A stretch of 5,308 nt of DNA from Actinomycetota bacterium. GTDB taxonomy: Bacteria; Actinomycetota; Thermoleophilia; Gaiellales; Gaiellaceae. Both the position numbers and the translations under genes were made by a program. The stretch lies in contig JAFAIV010000378.1 in the NCBI GenBank assembly GCA_019236545.1, forward strand, positions 1 through 5,308, given 5' to 3'. The notes under the pieces are model-generated. The model saw only the letters and a program-made list of their open reading frames with translations, did not search any database and had not been told where the DNA came from. Shown here one piece after another: positions 1-4,358 of this stretch (positions are counted from its first letter, which is position 1; each line of letters opens with the position of its first letter).

Positions 1-1449
1 CGCCTCGCCTGGACGTTCCAGTGCGAGCTGACGAGCTTCGAGCGGAAGCAGTACGCGAGCCTCTCCCACGAGCCGAGCAAGGCGATGAACCTCAACAGCT
101 ACATCTCGCTGCTGGGCGGGAGCTTCCGCGTCGAGGACACGCCCGACGGGCCGGCACTGATCCCGGCCGAGCCCCGCTCCGCCGACCTGCTCGTCCCCGA
201 CGTCGCCTACGTGCTGACGCTCGACGCGGACAGCGTGCTCCTGCCGGAGTACTGCCTGCGGCTCGTTCACCTGATGGAGCAGCCGCAGAACGCGCGCGTC
301 GGGGTCGTGCAGACGCCGTACAGCGCCTTCCCCGACTCGATGTCGCGGCTCGAGCGGATCGCCGGGGCGACGACGGACATCCAGCACATCGTCCACCAGG
401 GGATGGCCCACCACGGCGCGGCGTTCTGGGTCGGGGCGAACGCGATCCTCCGGAAGACGGCGCTGGACGACATCGCGGCCGTCGAGGACCACAAGGGCTG
501 GGAGATCCGGCGCTACGTCAGCGACCGCACGGTCATCGAGGACACCGAGTCGAGCATCGACCTCGCCCTCCACGGCTGGACGATCTGGAACTACCCGGAG
601 CGGCTCGCGTACAGCGCGACGCCGCCGGACTTCGGGTCGCTCTGCATCCAGCGGCGCCGCTGGGCGGACGGCGGCCTCCTGATCCTCCCGAAGATGTGGC
701 GCTACTGGCGGAGCGCGCGCGACCGGCGGGAGCGGCTGCGGTTCGGCGAGCTCTGCCTGCGCGTGAACTACATGGCGTCGATCGCCTGGACGAGCCTCAG
801 CCTCGTCTTCCTCTTCGCGTTCCCGTACGACGCCCGCCTGCTCAGCCCGCTCGTGCTCCTCGCGGCGCTGCCGTACTTCTGCGCGATGGCCGCCGACCTC
901 AAGGCGTGCGGCTACCGGCGGCTCGACGTGCTCCGCGTCTACGGCTTCAACCTCATCCTGCTGCCGGTGAACATCGCCGGTGTCGGGCGCTCGCTCTGGC
1001 AGGCGGTGACCGGGGAGAAGGGCGCGTTCGCGAGGACGCCGAAGGTGCAGAACCGGACGCGCGCGACCGTCCTCTTCGTGACGACGCCGTACCTGCTCGT
1101 CGGGCTCTCATGCCTGACGGCGCTCGGGTACATCCAGCGGCACCAGTGGCAGAACGGGGTGCTCTCGAGCGTGAACGCCCTCCTCGCCGTCTACGGGATC
1201 GTCGCGTTCATCGGCCTGCGCAACTCGCTCTCGGACCTCTGGGCCGGCCTGGTCGCCAAGCTCTACCGGGAGAAGAGGCGGCCGCAGCCGGCCGTGGAGC
1301 GCGTCGCGGAGCCGAGCTGGTCGAGCGTCCTCTACTACGGGTCGAGCGAGCCGCGGCCGCTGCCGCGCAGCGTCGTCGCCGAGGGCTACCCGCAGGTGCG
1401 CGAGCGCGCGGACGACGGCGCGCCCGTGGCCGCGCTGGAGCCCGCATGA
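1..1449 (+). CDS. Family 2 glycosyltransferase, cellulose/chitin synthase-like, membrane-bound (5' partial)
   Basis: The reading frame is open from base 1 and ends at TGA 1447-1449, giving 482 residues; the N-terminus lies outside the window. Processive GT2 landmarks appear in order: a KAMN segment at residues 27-30 (compare KAGNLN in relatives), the metal/UDP-binding DAD at 75-77, GANAILRK from about 145, an acceptor-site ED at 180-181 (TED-like), and QRRRW at 217-221 (the Q-x-x-R-W signature of processive synthases). About five hydrophobic segments follow, near 257-275, 280-298, 313-330, 355-377 and 388-406, with a cytosolic FARTPK loop at 343-348 that is common in cellulose-synthase-like proteins. 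The family transfers sugars from UDP-sugars to a growing beta-glycan at the inner membrane while extruding the chain. The product (cellulose, chitin, poly-GlcNAc or another glucan) cannot be read from the motifs. The chitinase-like gene coupled downstream leans towards a GlcNAc polymer, but that is inference. An ATG at 85 lies inside the catalytic domain and is not the true start. Confidence 0.93.
   Translation, partial: RLAWTFQCELTSFERKQYASLSHEPSKAMNLNSYISLLGGSFRVEDTPDGPALIPAEPRSADLLVPDVAYVLTLDADSVLLPEYCLRLVHLMEQPQNARVGVVQTPYSAFPDSMSRLERIAGATTDIQHIVHQGMAHHGAAFWVGANAILRKTALDDIAAVEDHKGWEIRRYVSDRTVIEDTESSIDLALHGWTIWNYPERLAYSATPPDFGSLCIQRRRWADGGLLILPKMWRYWRSARDRRERLRFGELCLRVNYMASIAWTSLSLVFLFAFPYDARLLSPLVLLAALPYFCAMAADLKACGYRRLDVLRVYGFNLILLPVNIAGVGRSLWQAVTGEKGAFARTPKVQNRTRATVLFVTTPYLLVGLSCLTALGYIQRHQWQNGVLSSVNALLAVYGIVAFIGLRNSLSDLWAGLVAKLYREKRRPQPAVERVAEPSWSSVLYYGSSEPRPLPRSVVAEGYPQVRERADDGAPVAALEPA
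1437..1449 (+). promoter_or_regulatory. Shine-Dalgarno and ATGA stop/start overlap coupling the two polysaccharide genes
   Basis: GGAG at 1437-1440 lies five bases before ATG 1446-1448, inside the last codons of the glycosyltransferase gene. The ATG shares bases with the upstream stop TGA 1447-1449. Such overlaps normally mean one mRNA and translational coupling. This site also fixes the start of the chitinase-like gene: the same frame stays open upstream to base 21, but that part is an Arg/Ala/Pro-rich translation in the wrong frame of the glycosyltransferase. Confidence 0.8.
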
Positions 1450-2984
1450 GCCCGGAGCTCGACGACCGCGAGCTCTCGCCGCCGCGCGTCGCGGTGGCCG
1501 TCCTCCTGCTCCTCGCGGCGGCCTTCGGCGCGCTCGTCCTCGTCCGGCACGCTCTCGCCGCGACGCCGAAGGCGGCGCAGGCGGCGTGGTACGCGCCGTA
1601 CGTCGACGCGACGCTTCCGCCGGCGTACCAGTTCCAGGATCCGGGCTCGGACCCCGCCCGCGCGGTCGTGCTCGGCTTCGTCGTCTCCACGCCCGGCGCG
1701 CCGTGCCAGCCGAGCTGGGGCGCCGTCGAGCCGCTGACCGGCTCCGGCGTCGCGACCGATCTCGAGCGCCGCATCGCCCGGCTCCAGCAGGCGGGCGGCA
1801 CGCCGATCGTCTCCTTCGGCGGCCAGCGCAATGACGAGCCCGCAGTCGGCTGCTCCTCCGAGCCGGCGCTCGAGCGCGCGTACCGGCTGGTGGTCGACCG
1901 TTACCGGCTGACGACGATCGACTTCGACCTGGAGGGTGCGGCCCTCGGGGACGCCGCCGCGAACGCCCGCCGGGCCGCCGCGGTGGCGTCCCTCCAGCAC
2001 GGCCTCCGCTCGCACGGGCGGAAGCTCGCGGTCTGGCTCACCCTCCCCACCGGCCCGTCGGGCCTGACCCCGGAAGGCGTCGGCGAGATCGACACGATGA
2101 TCGCCGCGGGGGTCGACCTCGCTGGGGTCAACCTGCTCGCCATGGACTTCACCCCTGCGCCGGCCGACTCGAGCGCGATGTGGGAGACCGTCCAGCGCGC
2201 GGCGACGGCGGCGCAGCGGCAGATCCTCACCTCGTACACGCGCGCCCGCATCCGGCTCACCACTGCCGAGGCGTGGGCGAAGCTCGGGCTGACGCCGATG
2301 ATCGGCGTCAACGACGACAACGCCGGGGTCTTCGACCTCCAGGACGCGCGCGAGCTGCTCCGGTTCGCCCAGCTGCACCGGATCGGCCGCGTCTCGATCT
2401 GGTCGCTCAACCGGGACACGCCGTGCGGCCCGAACGTCGTCTCCCCGGAGGTCGTCTCGAACTACTGCAGCGGGCTCGGCCAGGACGCCCTCGCCTTCAG
2501 CCGCGTCCTCGACAAGCTCACCGGCAGGCCGAGCGCCGCGGCGGCGCACGTCACGGTCGAACGCCCGCTGGTCGCCGACGACCCGAGGACGAGCCCCTAT
2601 CCGATCTGGGATTCCAGCGACGCGTACCCTGGCGGCTACAAGGTCGTCTGGCACGGCAGCGTCTACCGGGCGAAGTACTACAACCAGGGCTACGTCCCCG
2701 ACGCGCCGGTCGCCCAGGAGTGGTCGACGCCGTGGCTCCTGCTCGGGCCGGTCCTCCCCGGCGAGCACGCGCCGACGATCCCGACGCTGCCGCGCGGGAC
2801 GTACCCGGCCTGGAGCCCGCGGGTCTCGTACCGCGCCGGGACGCGGGTGCTCTTCCACGGCCTCCCGTACGAGGCCAAGTGGTACACCGTCGGTGACACT
2901 CCGGAGGCGCTGCCGACGGTGACGCCGCCATCGCCCTGGCAGCCGCTGTTCACGATCCCGGGCGAGCCTCCGCCGCACGGGTAG
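1446..2984 (+). CDS. Secreted or anchored GH18 chitinase-like glycosidase with two C-terminal chitin-binding-type modules
   Basis: The protein has 512 residues. Residues about 15-33 form one hydrophobic segment, followed by RHALAAT, so it is either a cleaved signal peptide (near 38-40) or a signal anchor. Residues about 45-355 look like a GH18 barrel of the Pyrococcus ChiA-like type: SFGG at 123-126, the catalytic motif DFDLEG at 159-164 with E163 as predicted acid/base, AMDF at 232-235, and a late-barrel Trp in VSIWSLNRD (W319). The first Asp of the usual DxxDxDxE motif is Thr (T156), and the MDY seen in many relatives is MDF. Four cysteines (87, 136, 327, 341) suit an extracytoplasmic protein. 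Two similar modules follow at about 384-435 and 453-503. GH18 enzymes cleave beta-1,4-GlcNAc polymers, or sometimes related glycans, by substrate-assisted catalysis. Coupling to a processive glycosyltransferase suggests a role in trimming, releasing or degrading that polymer, as BcsZ does beside cellulose synthase (inference). The true substrate is unknown. Confidence 0.87.
   Translation: MSPELDDRELSPPRVAVAVLLLLAAAFGALVLVRHALAATPKAAQAAWYAPYVDATLPPAYQFQDPGSDPARAVVLGFVVSTPGAPCQPSWGAVEPLTGSGVATDLERRIARLQQAGGTPIVSFGGQRNDEPAVGCSSEPALERAYRLVVDRYRLTTIDFDLEGAALGDAAANARRAAAVASLQHGLRSHGRKLAVWLTLPTGPSGLTPEGVGEIDTMIAAGVDLAGVNLLAMDFTPAPADSSAMWETVQRAATAAQRQILTSYTRARIRLTTAEAWAKLGLTPMIGVNDDNAGVFDLQDARELLRFAQLHRIGRVSIWSLNRDTPCGPNVVSPEVVSNYCSGLGQDALAFSRVLDKLTGRPSAAAAHVTVERPLVADDPRTSPYPIWDSSDAYPGGYKVVWHGSVYRAKYYNQGYVPDAPVAQEWSTPWLLLGPVLPGEHAPTIPTLPRGTYPAWSPRVSYRAGTRVLFHGLPYEAKWYTVGDTPEALPTVTPPSPWQPLFTIPGEPPPHG
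2595..2954 (+). repeat. Tandem CBM5/12-like modules encoded at the chitinase C-terminus
   Basis: The last ~130 residues of the GH18 protein contain two copies of one pattern. Module 1 covers residues about 384-435 and module 2 about 453-503. Both follow YPxW, Y, G, V, a HG turn, YxAKxY, then P and a closing PW. The aromatic spacing and the closing PW match the small CBM5/12 (ChiC-type) chitin-binding fold. A Pro-rich linker of about 17 residues (VLPGEHAPTIPTLPRG) separates them. The copies are clearly diverged, so this is an old duplication rather than a recent DNA repeat. Confidence 0.75.
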
Positions 2985-2990
2985 GTTTTT
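2967..2990 (+). terminator. Weak candidate terminator overlapping the chitinase stop codon
   Basis: TTTTT at 2986-2990 is an unusual T run for this GC-rich DNA and comes just after the stop TAG 2982-2984. A short imperfect stem can form before it: CCT 2967-2969 with AGG 2983-2985, and CCG 2970-2972 with CGG 2978-2980, with a two-base bulge. The stem is poor for an intrinsic terminator, so readthrough into the response regulator gene is possible. Confidence 0.3.
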
Positions 2991-3022
2991 CGCGCCGCGG
3001 CTTCGTGACCCCGTTGCCCGGG

Positions 3023-3028
3023 TAGAAT
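3023..3028 (+). promoter_or_regulatory. Candidate -10 box (TAGAAT) for the response regulator
   Basis: TAGAAT differs from TATAAT at one base and lies in the 95-bp gap after the chitinase gene. Its flanks (CCGGG before, CGCC after) closely resemble those of the TAGAAT in front of the tRNA-Gly gene. A start site would be expected near 3035, giving a leader of about 45 nt. I see no convincing -35 hexamer at the right distance (3000-3005 reads GCTTCG), so the call rests on the -10 alone. Confidence 0.4.
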
Positions 3029-3031
3029 CGC

Positions 3032-3076
3032 CCCTGCCGGTCGGGGATGGCCGGTCAGGGAGCACGTCAGGGGGAG
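3032..3076 (+). repeat. Repeated and foldable leader in front of the response regulator
   Basis: Three related units occur in a row: GGTCGGGGA at 3039-3047, GGTCAGGGA at 3053-3061, and CGTCAGGGGGA at 3065-3075, the last containing the ribosome-binding site. The first two belong to an imperfect 13/14-base tandem duplication (3035-3047 and 3048-3061). The same stretch can fold: CCCTG 3032-3036 pairs with CAGGG 3056-3060 and CCGG 3037-3040 with CCGG 3051-3054, with one bulged T and a 10-base loop. It could be an operator, an RNA element or chance in G-rich DNA. Confidence 0.35.
3069..3076 (+). promoter_or_regulatory. Ribosome-binding site that decides the regulator start
   Basis: AGGGGGAG lies three bases before ATG 3080. 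The in-frame alternative ATG at 3047 has only GGGG pressed directly against it, which is too close for good initiation, and it would add residues with no family match. The start at 3080 is therefore preferred. Confidence 0.65.
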
Positions 3077-3079
3077 ACA

Positions 3080-3802
3080 ATGGGATTGCGGCATCCACGG
3101 CGGCCGGCGCCAGCGGCCGACGACCCGTCGGACTCGACGGACCAGCTCAGCGTGGTCGTGGCGGACGACCGCCCGCTCCTCACCGCCGGCATCCGGATGG
3201 CGCTCGAGCTCGACGGTGGCTTCCGCGTACTCGGCGAGATCCATTCGGGCGCGGCCCTCTTCGTTCCCGTGAAGCGGCTCCGGCCGGACGTGCTCCTCTT
3301 CGACCCCGACCTCTCGGGGATCCGCGGCTCGAGCGTGCTCGCCCGGCTCGTCCTCGAGCTCCCGTCGCTGAAGCTCGTCGCGCTCGGCAGCGCCTCCGAC
3401 CGCGACGACGTCCGGACCGCGTTCCGGCTCGGCGTCTGCGGCTATCTGCTCAAGACCGTCCCGCCGCGCGATCTCGGCGCCGCCGTCCGCCAGGTCGTCC
3501 ACGGCCGGGCGTTCACGCCCGGCGTCGAGGACGCGGTCGGTGACGACCAGATCCTCAGCGCCGCGGGCCTCTCACCGCGCGAGGCGGAGATCCTCCGCGC
3601 GGTGGCGCGCGGCCGCCCGAACAAGGCGATCGCCCAGGAGCTGTGGATCAGCGAGGCGACCGTGAAGTTCCACCTGCGCAACGTCTACCGGCGGCTGCGC
3701 GTGACGAACCGGATCGAGGCGACGCGCTGGCTCCTCGACCGCGGCATCCGCGTCGAGGCGCCGGCGACGGCCGCCGCGCGCCCGCTCACGCTCGCCGGCT
3801 AG
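3080..3802 (+). CDS. Orphan response regulator, NarL/LuxR (FixJ) family
   Basis: The protein has 240 residues. A loose, charged and Pro-rich tail (1-22) precedes a receiver domain at about 23-142 and a LuxR-type helix-turn-helix at about 163-222. In the receiver, D29-D30 form the acid pocket (VADDRPLL), D75 in LLFDPDLSG is the predicted phosphorylation site, and Y122 and K125 (GYLLK) match the conserved switch aromatic and Lys. Aligning backwards from GYLLK, as in NarL, puts Gly103 where Ser/Thr normally stands, so phospho-switching may be altered. The DNA-binding part (LSPREAEIL ... NKAIAQELWISEATVKFHL) is fully typical. Members bind promoter DNA, usually as dimers after phosphorylation by a histidine kinase; no kinase gene lies within the window. 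Possible targets include the upstream polysaccharide operon or its own promoter, but only proximity supports this. Its stop codon overlaps that of the converging PAS gene. Confidence 0.92.
   Translation: MGLRHPRRPAPAADDPSDSTDQLSVVVADDRPLLTAGIRMALELDGGFRVLGEIHSGAALFVPVKRLRPDVLLFDPDLSGIRGSSVLARLVLELPSLKLVALGSASDRDDVRTAFRLGVCGYLLKTVPPRDLGAAVRQVVHGRAFTPGVEDAVGDDQILSAAGLSPREAEILRAVARGRPNKAIAQELWISEATVKFHLRNVYRRLRVTNRIEATRWLLDRGIRVEAPATAAARPLTLAG
3799..3802. other. Shared palindromic CTAG: overlapping stop codons of two converging genes
   Basis: The + strand regulator ends with TAG at 3800-3802 and the - strand PAS gene ends with TAG read from 3801-3799. The four bases CTAG are their own reverse complement, so both stops lie in the same tetramer. 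No space remains for a terminator between the genes, and each transcript must run into the other gene unless termination occurs inside coding sequence. Confidence 0.9.
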
Positions 3803-4194
3803 CCGACGACGGCCGCGGTCTCGATCGGGTCGGTCAGCGTCAGCAGGTAGCCGATCCCGCCCACGCTCGTCCACGAGCCCCAGTACCCGATCTCGATCAC
3901 GGAGCCGTCCTTGCGGCGGAGCCGCGCCGTCCGGCGGGTGGAGGCGTGCTCGGTGCCGCGCATGCTCCGGTAGATCTCGTCCATCTCCTCCGGCGTCCGA
4001 TCGGCGTGCCCGCGGGCCGACATCTCCAGCAGCTCCTCGCGCGAGTAGCCGAGGAGCCGGCACGCGCCCTCGTTGACGGCGACCGTCAGCTCCCCGTTCT
4101 CGCTCGTCACGAAGATCGCGTGGCGCGAGGCGTCGATCGCGTCGCCGAGCAGCGTCGACTGGACCAGCGACAGCGTCGACCGTCCGTCCGACAC
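3799..4194 (-). CDS. Stand-alone PAS-domain protein (131 aa)
   Basis: The protein starts with GTG (4194-4192), preceded on the - strand by GAGGAAGGGGGAGC, a purine-rich Shine-Dalgarno region. Almost the whole length is one PAS fold: an N-terminal helix (about 8-24, ending DAIDASRHAIFV), the core segment AVNEGACRLLGYSREELLEMS at 39-59, a linker with PEEMDEIYRSM, then RTARLRRKDGSVIEIGYWGSW at 88-108 and a final strand GGIGYLLTLTDPIE at 112-125. There is no kinase, GGDEF, EAL or DNA-binding domain, and no membrane segment, so it is a soluble sensor or interaction module. PAS domains bind small ligands or cofactors such as haem or flavin, or dimerise. I see no His or Cys placement that settles a cofactor. 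It converges on the orphan response regulator and probably shares a transcript with the upstream tRNA-Gly. A role in sensing for that regulator is conceivable but unsupported. Confidence 0.88.
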   Translation of the reverse strand: MSDGRSTLSLVQSTLLGDAIDASRHAIFVTSENGELTVAVNEGACRLLGYSREELLEMSARGHADRTPEEMDEIYRSMRGTEHASTRRTARLRRKDGSVIEIGYWGSWTSVGGIGYLLTLTDPIETAAVVG

Positions 4195-4225
4195 GCTCCC
4201 CCTTCCTCACGACGCGGTTGGTTGA

Positions 4226-4298
4226 AGCGGACGACGGGATTCGAACCCGCGACACCTGGCTTGGGAAGCCAGTGCTCTACCAACTGAGCTACGTCCGC
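4226..4298 (-). tRNA. tRNA-Gly (anticodon CCC)
   Basis: On the - strand the 73-nt gene folds as a full cloverleaf. The acceptor stem pairs GCGGACG (4298-4292) with CGTCCGC (4233-4227). The D stem is GCTC/GAGC with loop AGTTGGTA, the anticodon stem is CTGGC/GCCAG with loop TTCCCAA, the variable loop has five bases, and the T arm is GCGGG-TTCGAAT-CCCGT. The anticodon CCC (4265-4263) reads GGG glycine codons, and the discriminator base (4226) is U, as expected for bacterial tRNA-Gly. The 3' CCA is not encoded; TCA follows. No terminator-like hairpin plus T run lies between it and the PAS gene 31 bp downstream. Confidence 0.96.
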
Positions 4299-4309
4299 GC
4301 GATGCGGGG

Positions 4310-4315
4310 ATTCTA
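4310..4315 (-). promoter_or_regulatory. -10 box (TAGAAT) for tRNA-Gly
   Basis: On the - strand TAGAAT ends 11 bases before the mature 5' end of the tRNA. Transcription would start near 4303 and leave a leader of about five nucleotides for RNase P, a typical arrangement for bacterial tRNA genes. The upstream hexamer at the expected -35 distance (about 4338-4333, CTCTGG) is not a clear match. Confidence 0.6.
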
Positions 4316-4322
4316 GCCGGGC

Positions 4323-4328
4323 CATAAT
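4323..4328 (+). promoter_or_regulatory. Candidate -10 box (CATAAT) for the aldolase gene
   Basis: CATAAT matches five of six bases of TATAAT and stands out as a rare AT-rich patch (ATAATT) between the tRNA and the aldolase. A start near 4335 would leave a leader of about 24 nt containing the ribosome-binding site. No good -35 hexamer is seen near 4300-4305 (CGATGC). The box lies in the spacer of the oppositely directed tRNA promoter. Confidence 0.45.
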
Positions 4329-4348
4329 TGGGCCAGAGACAGCGACCC

Positions 4349-4353
4349 AGGAG
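4349..4353 (+). promoter_or_regulatory. Ribosome-binding site of the aldolase gene
   Basis: AGGAG is followed by a five-base spacer and ATG 4359. This is the strongest Shine-Dalgarno match in the window and supports the chosen start. Confidence 0.8.
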
Positions 4354-4358
4354 CAGAG

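Noticed and set aside
21..1445. Upstream part of the long open frame that continues into the chitinase gene, which could suggest a 987-residue fusion protein
   Set aside because: The translation is Arg/Ala/Pro-rich and matches nothing, while the overlapping frame encodes a clear glycosyltransferase. The ribosome-binding site and ATG at 1446 give the real start.
2180..2896. 238-codon + strand open frame inside the chitinase gene
   Set aside because: It is an out-of-frame shadow with Arg/Pro-rich composition and no domain.
3047..3079. Earlier in-frame ATG of the response regulator
   Set aside because: It has no properly spaced ribosome-binding site and overlaps the repeated leader; the start at 3080 has a good one.
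1386..3098. 570-codon open frame on the - strand opposite the chitinase gene
   Set aside because: It is a GC-rich shadow with low-complexity Arg/Asp/Val composition and no recognisable motif; the + strand carries a well-supported gene.
3643..4287. + strand open frame over the PAS gene and tRNA, ending in TTGFEPATPGLGSQ
   Set aside because: The end is a translated antisense tRNA, a known false-protein signature; the rest is the shadow of the regulator and PAS genes.
4226..4298. tRNA-Gly as a possible attachment site for an integrated element
   Set aside because: No integrase gene and no second copy of the tRNA 3' end is present in the window, and both flanks are ordinary genes.
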